Shown one piece after another: positions 1 to 7,539 of a DNA stretch of 33,591 bases. Below the pieces are notes generated by a model. That model saw only the letters and a list, made by a program, of their open reading frames with translations. It was not told where the DNA came from and did not search any database. Position 1 is the first letter of the stretch; each line of letters starts with the position of its first letter. Source of the stretch: Candidatus Moraniibacteriota bacterium (GTDB lineage: Bacteria > Patescibacteriota > Minisyncoccia > Moranbacterales > UBA1568); the NCBI GenBank assembly GCA_903893925.1, contig CAITOC010000038.1:1-33591 (forward strand). The letters run 5' to 3'. A program made the translations under genes and the position numbers.

Positions 1-114
1 CGACCCCCCGATCGTTCCGGTAAGCAGGAGCACTCGCATCTTCTTGCGTGCGGCATACACTCCGGCCGAGACTCCCGCCGGCCCTCCTCCGATAATGATG
101 ACGTCGTAAGACAT
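1..114 (-). CDS. trxB: Thioredoxin reductase-like FAD-dependent oxidoreductase, N-terminus only
   Basis: Only the first 38 codons are inside the window; the gene runs off the left edge. The translation begins MSYDVIIIGGGPAGVSAG and continues to TGTIGGS. This is the N-terminal Rossmann fold that binds the ADP part of FAD (GxGxxG type, here GGGPAG) in the thioredoxin reductase/AhpF class. In that family the enzyme passes electrons from NADPH through FAD to a redox disulfide. The CxxC redox pair lies beyond the window, so thioredoxin reductase cannot be told from a related flavoprotein. The start is ATG at 112-114. It is preceded by an A/T-rich leader with no Shine-Dalgarno site, and the same leader stands before gap. 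Confidence 0.65.
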   Translation of the reverse strand, partial: MSYDVIIIGGGPAGVSAGVYAARKKMRVLLLTGTIGGS

Positions 115-150
115 ATATTTTTTATTTCCGATTATCCCGACACATACTTA

Positions 151-307
151 GAGCCTATCCGTTAGGGTCTCCGACACGAGCCGTATGAGCTTCGAGCGGA
201 AAGGCAGGTAACCCGCGGAGCCCTATCTGTAGATAAGGCGACAAGGGGTACACGCGTTTACGCCGAAGATCATAGGCGCAGTAGGTATGTTCCTAACGGA
301 TAGGCTC
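151..307. mobile_element. MITE-like element with 16-bp perfect terminal inverted repeats
   Basis: GAGCCTATCCGTTAGG (151-166) is repeated exactly inverted at 292-307. TTA stands immediately outside both ends (148-150 and 308-310), which fits a 3-bp target duplication. The 157-bp interior has no convincing coding capacity; it includes a small palindrome, CCTATCTGTAGATAAGG. TNA target duplications are known for some IS5-family groups, so a non-autonomous derivative of such an element is a reasonable guess. The right-hand TTA is also the reversed stop codon of the MurL-MurD gene, so the element sits exactly at that gene's end. It could also act as a hairpin terminator for that gene. Confidence 0.6.
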
Positions 308-2836
308 TTAATCCGACTCCCGTCCGAGCCTTTCGACGAAGTATCGAAATTGATCCCCTTTCTCCTCGAAATTCTTCCACAGACTGTAACTCGGCGAGGC
401 CGTCGAAAGAAGACACACGCTTCCTTTCGGCGTGTGCGCATATGAGAACCCGACGGCTTCTTCCATACTCGACGTCTCGAGCACGTTGAATCCTTCTTTC
501 GACGACAGGATACGCTTCCCGCTCTCGGGAAACAGCACGACGTTCTTCACGACACCGCCTCGCAACGCCTCTTCGAGCCTGGAAAACTCATATCCGCGAT
601 CCTCTCCTCCGAGGAAGATGGTAGCGACGTTCGGAACAGCGGCGAGCGCCATCATCGTCGATTCCGGAGTCGTGGAAATCGCATCGTCAATAAAAGTGAT
701 TCCACGATGTTCTCCGACGGTCTCCAGCCGATGTGGCAACGGTCGGAACGTCGCTATCGCCGCCCGTATCCGTTCTTCCGAGATATCGAATGATCGGGCA
801 ACCGCGACGGCTGCCGAGATATTCTCCGCGTTATGCGTGCCACGAAGAGAGGTGACGAGTTCGGACAGACCGCACTCCGACGAGAACGCGAGGCGTTCCA
901 CTCCCGGTGTCGTCGTCCACGCTTTCAATCGTTCGTCTTTCCCGTTATAAATGAAACGATCACCAGGTCTCTGATACCGTACGATGTTTCGCTTCGCTTC
1001 ATAGTAGTTCCCGACGCCGTCGTGATAGTCCATGTGTTCGGGGAACAGATTGAGAACGACCGCGATATTCGGAGAGTATGCGATGTCATCAAGCTGATAG
1101 CTCGAAAGTTCCACGACGAAAATCTCCTCCGGATCGATCGGCTCCAACAGGACCGACAACATCGGTGTTCCGATATTGCCCAACAATCTGACTTTTTTTC
1201 CGGCCTCTTTCAGGATGGAATATATGAGCGATGCGGTCGTACTCTTTCCCTTGGAGCCGGTCACGCCGACGACCGTATTCCTGATCTGCGAGAAGAAGAT
1301 GTTCGTCGCCGTCGTGTACGGTATCGTGACGAGATCCCTGCGCATACCGGGCGTCTTTATCGCGAAATCGTACCCGCTTTGCTTTTCCAGATAGTCCGGA
1401 TCGATAGACTTATCCGCCACCGCGATTTCGAGTCCCGGAAAGTATCGCTTCAGATAACGCTCGGTCAGTTCTCCTTCCTTCCCGTATCCGAGAATAAGCA
1501 CGCTCTTCATGCCGTAGAAGGCGAACCGTGCGGGAACCATCGGAGAAACACTCGTCCGAAAGACATCTTCGATAAGCCACTGTGAATCTTCGATACGATC
1601 GAGGAAGGCCCGCATGACGATCGAATCGGCATACGATTCCCGTGCGAGGAACAGGGCTGCACGCGACTCCTCGAACGTGCCGACGCAATCGAACGGCTTC
1701 ATCCCTCCGAATCCGAGTATGTCGGCAAACAGCGGGACAAGTGATTCTTCCTCGTAGAGGTTTCGTCCGAATATGCCGATCAATGATTCCTTTTCAAGAA
1801 ATGCGGACAGCATCGTGAAGACGAAAAGACATTTCGGACATTCCCCGCACCAGATAGTCTCCGGTCGCTCCTTCTGTATCCGCACGTTCCGGTTACAGCT
1901 CGAGAAGACCGGAAAGTATTTCACATGCCTCGTAAACAGCTCCGCGATACGGATCTCGTGGAACGGGCGAAGGAGGGAAAAGTAGACGATGTCCGGGGAG
2001 AGAAAACGATCTGCATACCCCCTGAAAAGCCGTTCGAACTCGGACGACTTGCTCCACTGATGATTCACCTCCGCTCCACCGACACGGACGTTTCCGAAAT
2101 CGCTGCTGTGTTCGTTGCCGACGACGACGTATGAAAAGTCATAAAGGATCGCCGTCAGATACCCGACGAAGGCGAACACTGCGGAAATCGGGATATGGCC
2201 GTTGTAAGCTCCTTCATGCGGTTCGAAAATTTTCGGATCGAGAAAATATCGGATCTTCACGGACGAGACATCCATCAGCTCCGCAACAGCGTTCGAGATC
2301 GGCGATTCTTTCTGTATTTCGATAAGGAGCGCCGAAAAATCATCTCCCCGTTCTTTCAGGAGCTCCCCGACCACGATGGAATCCTTCCCTCCGCCGATGC
2401 CGACGAGTGAACGGTCTTTTCTCTGAAAGGCATACGAATGAGTGAAAACCGACTCATCATACGGGAATCGTATCACGATGTTCGGATCGATCCCGTTTCG
2501 ATAATAAAATTCCCCAAGACCTCTTCCATAGATGGTATTCCAGAAATCGGCCTGCTCTTTTGAGAGAGGGTCGGTCAAGAGAACGATTTCCGGAGGACAA
2601 TACAACTTGTAGTAACTGATGCCGAGCATCAGGTGAAGACTGTGAAGCGCGTTCCTAAGCAATCCGGATGGGATCTCGTCGAGAGAAAATTCCCTGGGAA
2701 AAACGACCGAATCGGAAAAGGTGAGGCTGGGACGACTCTCAAATGCGATCTCATACCGAAAAACGGCCCGTCGTTCTTCGGGTTCCAGGGCATAATCGAC
2801 GAAAATGAACTGTGTCGCTTTCGGTTTCGATGCCAT
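308..2836 (-). CDS. murL-murD: MurL-MurD fusion: UDP-MurNAc-L-Ala-L-Glu epimerase plus muramyl-peptide glutamate ligase
   Basis: 842 residues, about twice the length of MurD. Residues 445-842 are a full MurD/Mur ligase: N-terminal GYGKEGE (451-457), ATP P-loop GVTGSKGKST (524-533), PEHMDYH (599-605), HNAEN (668-672) and LPHRLE (700-705). Residues 1-443 contain a PP-loop ATP pyrophosphatase motif GIGGGKDS (146-153) and a Cys cluster (C314, then WCGECPKC at 329-336). Size and features match MurL, the ATP-using epimerase that converts the terminal L-Glu of UDP-MurNAc-L-Ala-L-Glu to D-Glu; in Xanthomonas it works with the L-Glu-adding ligase MurD2. The fusion would add L-Glu and epimerise it on one cytoplasmic polypeptide, bypassing glutamate racemase. 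MurD identity is clear; MurL identity comes from motif and fusion logic. ATG start at 2834-2836, no clear Shine-Dalgarno site. The stop codon touches the inverted-repeat element. Confidence 0.85.
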   Translation of the reverse strand: MASKPKATQFIFVDYALEPEERRAVFRYEIAFESRPSLTFSDSVVFPREFSLDEIPSGLLRNALHSLHLMLGISYYKLYCPPEIVLLTDPLSKEQADFWNTIYGRGLGEFYYRNGIDPNIVIRFPYDESVFTHSYAFQRKDRSLVGIGGGKDSIVVGELLKERGDDFSALLIEIQKESPISNAVAELMDVSSVKIRYFLDPKIFEPHEGAYNGHIPISAVFAFVGYLTAILYDFSYVVVGNEHSSDFGNVRVGGAEVNHQWSKSSEFERLFRGYADRFLSPDIVYFSLLRPFHEIRIAELFTRHVKYFPVFSSCNRNVRIQKERPETIWCGECPKCLFVFTMLSAFLEKESLIGIFGRNLYEEESLVPLFADILGFGGMKPFDCVGTFEESRAALFLARESYADSIVMRAFLDRIEDSQWLIEDVFRTSVSPMVPARFAFYGMKSVLILGYGKEGELTERYLKRYFPGLEIAVADKSIDPDYLEKQSGYDFAIKTPGMRRDLVTIPYTTATNIFFSQIRNTVVGVTGSKGKSTTASLIYSILKEAGKKVRLLGNIGTPMLSVLLEPIDPEEIFVVELSSYQLDDIAYSPNIAVVLNLFPEHMDYHDGVGNYYEAKRNIVRYQRPGDRFIYNGKDERLKAWTTTPGVERLAFSSECGLSELVTSLRGTHNAENISAAVAVARSFDISEERIRAAIATFRPLPHRLETVGEHRGITFIDDAISTTPESTMMALAAVPNVATIFLGGEDRGYEFSRLEEALRGGVVKNVVLFPESGKRILSSKEGFNVLETSSMEEAVGFSYAHTPKGSVCLLSTASPSYSLWKNFEEKGDQFRYFVERLGRESD

Positions 2837-2862
2837 GCCAATGATGCGTTACGGTGATTCCC

Positions 2863-2891
2863 AGTCTACCATTCATCCCTATTCTCATCAA
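2863..2891 (-). promoter_or_regulatory. Candidate promoter for murL-murD
   Basis: On the minus strand TTGATG (2886-2891) and TAGACT (2863-2868) are separated by 17 bp. They lie between the upstream gene's terminator and the murL-murD start, 27 bp before the ATG. The match to sigma-70 consensus is moderate (TTGAtg, TAgAcT). Confidence 0.4.
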
Positions 2892-2900
2892 CCGCACAAC

Positions 2901-2931
2901 AAAAAACCGCTCCGGAAAACCTTCCGAAGCG
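2901..2931 (-). terminator. Rho-independent terminator after the amidohydrolase gene
   Basis: On the minus strand the 10-bp stem CGCTTCGGAA/TTCCGGAGCG (one G-T pair) with a 4-nt loop is followed by GTTTTTTG. It lies 24 bp after the amidohydrolase stop and separates it from murL-murD. Confidence 0.8.
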
Positions 2932-2954
2932 ACTTTCAAAATACCGACGTCTCC

Positions 2955-4547
2955 CTATCCGAACAGTCCGTGTTTTTTGGAGCGGATCGTCTCCCCGGCA
3001 CGGGTACCGTTCCAGACACCGTTCTCGGCCGTCACCTTGCCTCCGACGATGACCATACGGATGCCGTCCGGATACCGGAACGGATCGTCCATCGTCGAAC
3101 GGTCACTGATCGTTTCAGGATCGAATATCACGATATCTGCCTTGGCTTTTTCACGCAGGAAACCACGGTCCTCGAGGCGGAATTTGAGAGCCGGTTTTCC
3201 GGTCATCTTGTGTACCGCTTCTTCCCAGGAAAGCGTCTGTCGATTGCGGACATATTCGGCGAACGCTTTCGGGAATGTCCCGAAGTTTCTCGGATGGACC
3301 ATGTTGCCGGTCGAACCATAATCCGTCGAATAGCCGACACCGTTCGAACTGATGATGGAATACGGGTGCTGCACCGCTTTTGCGACGTTCTCCTGACTCG
3401 ACACCTCGAGCGAGGCGATCGCACGACCACCGCTCGCAAGCAAAATATCGATGACGACTTCCTCAGGCGACTTCTGTTGTGCCTTCGAAATCTCTGCTAC
3501 GGTCTTTTGGGCGGTCGTGGGGCTGAGTGAGGAGATGAAGAGTCTCATTCCCGCATAATCGAGTCCGCTCTCACGCATATCCCGTAAGACGGATTGCCGT
3601 ACCTTGAAGTCGCGAAGCCGATGAAGCATCGTTTCCCGACCACTTTCGGTCACCCAGTCCGGAAGGAACGTATAGAGAACCGAACCGCTCGCGGTATACG
3701 GATAGACATCAAAAGTGATATCGAGTCCGTCCAAGGCGGCGTTCCGGACGAGTTCGAGCGCTTCCTCGAACAGGTGCCAGTTCCGCTTACCGACCGCTTT
3801 CAGATGTGAGATATGAAGCGGAACACCAGTCCCCTTCGCCGAGACGATCGCTTCCTCGACGGCCCGGAGGAGATTCTCCTCCTCGTCGCGCAGATAGGTC
3901 GCATACACGCCGTTGCGCTTCGCAACCAGAGCGAGGAGCTGTGTGATCTCCTTGTCTTCTGCGAGCCGCGCATGCGTATATTTGAGTCCTGTCGAAAAAC
4001 CGATCGATCCCTCGTCGAGCGCCCGACGAAGCAGGAGTTTCATGGCGGACAAATCGCTCTCGGACGGCTTCTTCGTCGGATTCCGAAGGATATCACGACG
4101 AATCGTCCCGTGTCCGGCAAGCGTCGCGAAGTTCACGGACAATGGCCGACGTTCCATCTCCTTTAGGAATTCCTTCATGGAAAGCCAGTTGAAACTGACT
4201 GCGTCGACGTCTGTCCATTTCTGAATAGAACGAAGACTCTCCGGTTCGATGAGTGGCGCGAGAGAAGCACCGGAATTCCCTCCGATAATTGTCGTCACTC
4301 CCTGCAGGATCATTCCGTGCAAGCCTGGGTTGCGAAAGACTTCCCAATATGTGTCAGAATGGTTGTTCACGTCGATGAATCCCGGCGTCACATAGTGCCC
4401 GTCGGCATCGATGATCCGTTCGGCCGTCTCACCTTTGAGGGAACCGACAGCGACGATTTGGTCCTCTTTCACGGCGATATCGGCCCGGAACATAGGCGCT
4501 CCCGAACCATCAATCACCGTGCCGTTTTTTATAAGAAGGTCGTACAT
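2955..4547 (-). CDS. D-aminoacylase/N-acyl-D-amino-acid deacylase family amidohydrolase with altered metal site
   Basis: 530 residues from the chosen ATG at 4545-4547 (MYDLLIKNGTVIDGSG), which fits family N-termini better than the ATG four codons upstream. The family hydrolyses N-acyl-D-amino acids or related amides with Zn in a TIM barrel. Family landmarks are present: the N-terminal composite domain, GFIDVNNHSD, GVTTIIGGNSG, PLHISHLK, HPRNFGTFPK and the C-terminal KADIVIFDP. Key metal ligands are changed. The HxH is NNH, the GNCG cysteine is Ser (GGNSG), the YATH histidine is Tyr (YATYLR), and the catalytic Asp of the SDG motif is Asn (SSNG). Only the second His of HxH and the His of HISH remain. 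It may be catalytically altered or inactive, so the substrate cannot be stated. A strong terminator follows, so it is probably the last gene of its transcript. Confidence 0.8.
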   Translation of the reverse strand: MYDLLIKNGTVIDGSGAPMFRADIAVKEDQIVAVGSLKGETAERIIDADGHYVTPGFIDVNNHSDTYWEVFRNPGLHGMILQGVTTIIGGNSGASLAPLIEPESLRSIQKWTDVDAVSFNWLSMKEFLKEMERRPLSVNFATLAGHGTIRRDILRNPTKKPSESDLSAMKLLLRRALDEGSIGFSTGLKYTHARLAEDKEITQLLALVAKRNGVYATYLRDEEENLLRAVEEAIVSAKGTGVPLHISHLKAVGKRNWHLFEEALELVRNAALDGLDITFDVYPYTASGSVLYTFLPDWVTESGRETMLHRLRDFKVRQSVLRDMRESGLDYAGMRLFISSLSPTTAQKTVAEISKAQQKSPEEVVIDILLASGGRAIASLEVSSQENVAKAVQHPYSIISSNGVGYSTDYGSTGNMVHPRNFGTFPKAFAEYVRNRQTLSWEEAVHKMTGKPALKFRLEDRGFLREKAKADIVIFDPETISDRSTMDDPFRYPDGIRMVIVGGKVTAENGVWNGTRAGETIRSKKHGLFG

Positions 4548-4629
4548 ACCCGGACACACAACATACCGCTTTCAACATACAACCAGACCATGAGAAATCA
4601 CAGATTCCATCAGGCGTCGGTTCGTTTTG

Positions 4630-4657
4630 TTGTCAGTTGTCAGTTGTTAGTTGTTAG
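4630..4657 (+). repeat. Heptamer array, TTGTCAG/TTGTTAG x4
   Basis: Four tandem 7-bp units (two TTGTCAG, two TTGTTAG) directly after the gap stop codon. This belongs to the dispersed heptamer family found in most gaps of the window. The far side of the same gap (4553-4590) has only degenerate units in the opposite sense. Confidence 0.85.
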
Positions 4658-4660
4658 TTT

Positions 4661-5659
4661 CTATATCTCTTCTGCCAACTCGACGAGTCGGTTCGAATAT
4701 CCCCATTCATTATCATACCATGCCATGACCTTCACCAAATCGCCATCCACCACCTTGGTGAGCGAGAGATCGACGATACTCGAATACGGATTGCCGATGA
4801 AGTCCGACGAGACGAGCGGTTCGCGCGTCACGGAAAGGGCCCGGGAGTATTCCGTATCCCGGCTCGCCTCTTCGATTACCGCATTCACTTCTTCCGCAGT
4901 CGTCTTCTTGCCGACGAGGAAGGTGAAATCAGTCAGTGATGCGACGATGGTCGGCACGCGGACGGCAAGTCCATCGAATTTCCCGGCGATCTCGGGCATG
5001 AGCCGGGTCACGGAAAGCGCCGCCCCGGTCGTCGTCGGGACGATGTTTTGTGCCGCGGCACGTGCACGACGGAGGTCCTTGTGCGGACCGTCCTCGAGGT
5101 TCTGATCAGCGGTGTAGGAATGGATGGTCGTCATCATCGCCTTCACGATACCGAACTTCGCCGCAATGATCTTTGCGACCGGCGCGATGCAGTTGGTGGT
5201 ACACGATGCGTTCGAGATGATCGGCTCACCCTTGTATTCCCGGTCGTTCACGCCGATAAGATACGTCGGGATTTCGTTCTCCCCTTTCGGAGGAGCGGAA
5301 AGTACCACTTTCTTGGCGCCGGCGGTCAGGTGCTGCCCGGCCGAATCACCATCCACGAAGCGTCCCGTACATTCGAGGACGACGTCGACTTCAAGGTCCT
5401 TCCATGGGAGTTTTTTGGGATCCGGTTCGGCGAACACGGGATAGCGTTTCCCATCGATGATGATTGCGCCCTTCTCGGCCGTCACATCGCTCCGATATGC
5501 GCCGTACGTCGTATCGTATTTGAGTAGGTGTGCGAGTGTCACCGCGTCCGTCAGGTCATTGATCGCAACGACTTCCGTCCCCTTTCGAGCGAGGGCTATC
5601 TTGAACGCCGCCCGTCCGATCCGTCCGAATCCGTTGATCGCTATTTTCTTCGCCGCCAT
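4661..5659 (-). CDS. gap: Glyceraldehyde-3-phosphate dehydrogenase, type I
   Basis: 332 residues, normal length. It oxidises glyceraldehyde 3-phosphate to 1,3-bisphosphoglycerate with NAD in the cytoplasm. The NAD-binding motif is INGFGRIGR (8-16), and Asp35 in AINDLTD is the position that usually favours NAD over NADP. The active site is NASCTTNC with catalytic Cys153, and His180 is the expected base (TTIHSYT). The C-terminal WYDNEWGYSNR is intact. The ATG is at 5657-5659, preceded by AATAAAAAATATATG with no Shine-Dalgarno site. It lies downstream of fba and tpiA in one direction, forming a lower-glycolysis cluster, and a heptamer repeat array starts right after its stop. Confidence 0.98.
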   Translation of the reverse strand: MAAKKIAINGFGRIGRAAFKIALARKGTEVVAINDLTDAVTLAHLLKYDTTYGAYRSDVTAEKGAIIIDGKRYPVFAEPDPKKLPWKDLEVDVVLECTGRFVDGDSAGQHLTAGAKKVVLSAPPKGENEIPTYLIGVNDREYKGEPIISNASCTTNCIAPVAKIIAAKFGIVKAMMTTIHSYTADQNLEDGPHKDLRRARAAAQNIVPTTTGAALSVTRLMPEIAGKFDGLAVRVPTIVASLTDFTFLVGKKTTAEEVNAVIEEASRDTEYSRALSVTREPLVSSDFIGNPYSSIVDLSLTKVVDGDLVKVMAWYDNEWGYSNRLVELAEEI

Positions 5660-5751
5660 ATATTTTTTATTAGTATCGATTTATGTATATATTCTCGTTT
5701 GCTCTTCCAGAGCGTATCTCCGTCCAATAGTACGAAGTGTGCCTTCACCCC

Positions 5752-5775
5752 GTAGCACCGTGTGGACACGGCTAC
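5752..5775. other. Hairpin in the fba-gap gap
   Basis: GTAGC A CCGTG TGGA CACGG CTAC forms a 9-bp bulged hairpin. No T tract follows on either side, so it is not a standard terminator. It would lie in the gap leader or in an fba-gap transcript. The rest of the 159-bp gap is A/T-rich, with no gene seen. Confidence 0.45.
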
Positions 5776-5818
5776 AGAGCATGATTTCGACTTTTTGGCT
5801 TACAGACTTTCGACTATT

Positions 5819-6673
5819 TTACGCCTTCCCCTCGCTTCCGAAGAGTCGTATCTTGTGCTTCACTGTCTCTTTGACTGCGTCACGGGCCGGCTCCAGGATA
5901 CTCCTGATATCCGTCTTATCCCCTTCACCGATCACTTTGGATAATTCACCGACGAACGCGAGTTTGATAGCCGTGTCGACATTGAAACACGAGATTCCCC
6001 GACGAATGACTTCTTCTGCACGACCATCCTCCCAATCAGACGCTCCGTGTAAAATGAGCGGGATAGAAACCTTCGCTGCGATCCTCGACAGACGCTCGTA
6101 ATCCGGCTCGGGACGCTCAACGGCAAAACCGTGCGCGTTACCGATTGCCACAGCAAGCGTATCAATGCCGGTATCTTCAACAAAACGAACTGCTTCATCT
6201 GGATCAGTCATGTATTCATCCCAATCAACGGTTCCATGAACCTCGGAAAGATATGGGACATTCCCAAGCTCTCCTTGTACCGTCACTCCTTTCCCACGAG
6301 CAAAAGCCACGACTTTCGTCGTTGTCCGGACATTATCGGTATAGGTATGACGCGAACCGTCGTACATCACCGATGGAAAACCGATCTCGATAGCCCGTTC
6401 AACGATTTCGAAACTTTTCCCGTGATCAAGATGGATCGCGACCGGGATACGGGGATGATAGAACTCGGCGAGATTGTGGACCAGCTGAAACAGGGCTCGT
6501 CCACCGGCATACTCCATCGTCTTCTCGGTCATCTGGATGATGACCGGCGACGAAAGCTCGTCTGCAGCAGCAAGGATCGCTCTCGTGGTCTCAAGATTGA
6601 CGGTATTGAACGCCCCGACGGCATATCCGCCTTGCTTTGCCTTTTCCAGAATGGTTTTTGTGGTGACAATCAT
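5819..6673 (-). CDS. fba: Class II fructose-bisphosphate aldolase
   Basis: 284 residues, usual length for the zinc-dependent class II family. It cleaves fructose 1,6-bisphosphate into dihydroxyacetone phosphate and glyceraldehyde 3-phosphate, or runs in reverse. Zinc and catalytic positions are visible: HLDHG (81-85, with the expected metal His at 84), the YDGSRHTYTDN loop (104-114), QGELG (133-137), GNAHG (178-182) and LILHGASD (206-213). A tagatose-bisphosphate aldolase is a possible alternative within the same family, but the neighbours (tpiA upstream, gap downstream) favour glycolysis. It starts 18 bp after the tpiA stop, so the two are probably co-transcribed. Confidence 0.95.
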   Translation of the reverse strand: MIVTTKTILEKAKQGGYAVGAFNTVNLETTRAILAAADELSSPVIIQMTEKTMEYAGGRALFQLVHNLAEFYHPRIPVAIHLDHGKSFEIVERAIEIGFPSVMYDGSRHTYTDNVRTTTKVVAFARGKGVTVQGELGNVPYLSEVHGTVDWDEYMTDPDEAVRFVEDTGIDTLAVAIGNAHGFAVERPEPDYERLSRIAAKVSIPLILHGASDWEDGRAEEVIRRGISCFNVDTAIKLAFVGELSKVIGEGDKTDIRSILEPARDAVKETVKHKIRLFGSEGKA

Positions 6674-6691
6674 GACGATATATCAGAAAAA

Positions 6692-7495
6692 TTAGACTTG
6701 CTCCTGAATCGGTTCCCGTTCCAGACTTTCATGTTCGCCGAGGAGGTTCACCATCCGAACAAGCTCATGGGGATACAGACTCTCACGACCGACCAACACG
6801 CCGTCCATCCGGGGTTCGAAACATACCCGATCCAACAAGGAAGCCTTCACCGAGCCACCATAGAGCACCGGTATTTTATCCGCAATCGCCGGATCATACG
6901 CTTCCGCAAGCGCGCGATGAATCACGATTCGCATCTCAAAGATTTCCTCGGACTCAGGAGTCGTGTCCGTCCCGATCGCCCATCGTGGCTCATATGCGAC
7001 CAGTACCCGCTCAGCCAAGAGTGGGGGCACGTCGCGGAACGCTTCAACAATCTGCCGAGAGACAACGTCCGCCGCTTCGCCTTGATCATGTTCTTCGGAT
7101 GTCTCACCGACACACACTATCGGATGGAGGTTCTCATGGAGCGCCGCGCGGACCTTCCATCCCACTTCCGCATCGTTCTCATGTGCGTACAACCGGCGCT
7201 CGCTGTGTCCCACGATGACGAACCCGGTATGGAGATCGTGCAACATGGAGGCTGAGACCTGCCCGGTATACGACCCTTCCTTTTCCCAAAAAACGTCCTG
7301 TGCACCAAGCAAAACCGGCTCCGGCAATTCGCGAGAGAACCGCTCCAGATAGGTCGAGGACGGCGCGACGATGACTTCGACACCGTCGATCCGTTTCCCA
7401 AAGATTTCCTTTTTGAGTGAGACAAGATACTGTTCCGTCTCGGCGATGGAGTTCAGGTTCATCTTCAGGTTTCCGATGAGGTATCGTTTCTTCAT
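6692..7495 (-). CDS. tpiA: Triosephosphate isomerase
   Basis: 267 residues; interconverts dihydroxyacetone phosphate and glyceraldehyde 3-phosphate. The catalytic set is complete: Lys11 in GNLKMN (most family members have GNWKMN), His97 in GHSERR and Glu169 in AYEPRWAIGT, followed by the phosphate-binding LYGGSV (211-216). The C-terminus extends about 15 residues past the usual end with a charged tail (HESLEREPIQEQV). The ATG at 7493-7495 is preceded by GATAT and no Shine-Dalgarno site. It lies between galT and fba on the same strand. Confidence 0.97.
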   Translation of the reverse strand: MKKRYLIGNLKMNLNSIAETEQYLVSLKKEIFGKRIDGVEVIVAPSSTYLERFSRELPEPVLLGAQDVFWEKEGSYTGQVSASMLHDLHTGFVIVGHSERRLYAHENDAEVGWKVRAALHENLHPIVCVGETSEEHDQGEAADVVSRQIVEAFRDVPPLLAERVLVAYEPRWAIGTDTTPESEEIFEMRIVIHRALAEAYDPAIADKIPVLYGGSVKASLLDRVCFEPRMDGVLVGRESLYPHELVRMVNLLGEHESLEREPIQEQV

Positions 7496-7539
7496 ATATC
7501 GAAAGTGTGTGTGCCGAATCCGAAAAAATTCATAGGGCT

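Noticed and set aside
6131-7255. 374-codon plus-strand frame
   Set aside because: Exactly antisense to fba and tpiA, both of which have complete active sites on the minus strand; the plus translation has no recognisable domain.
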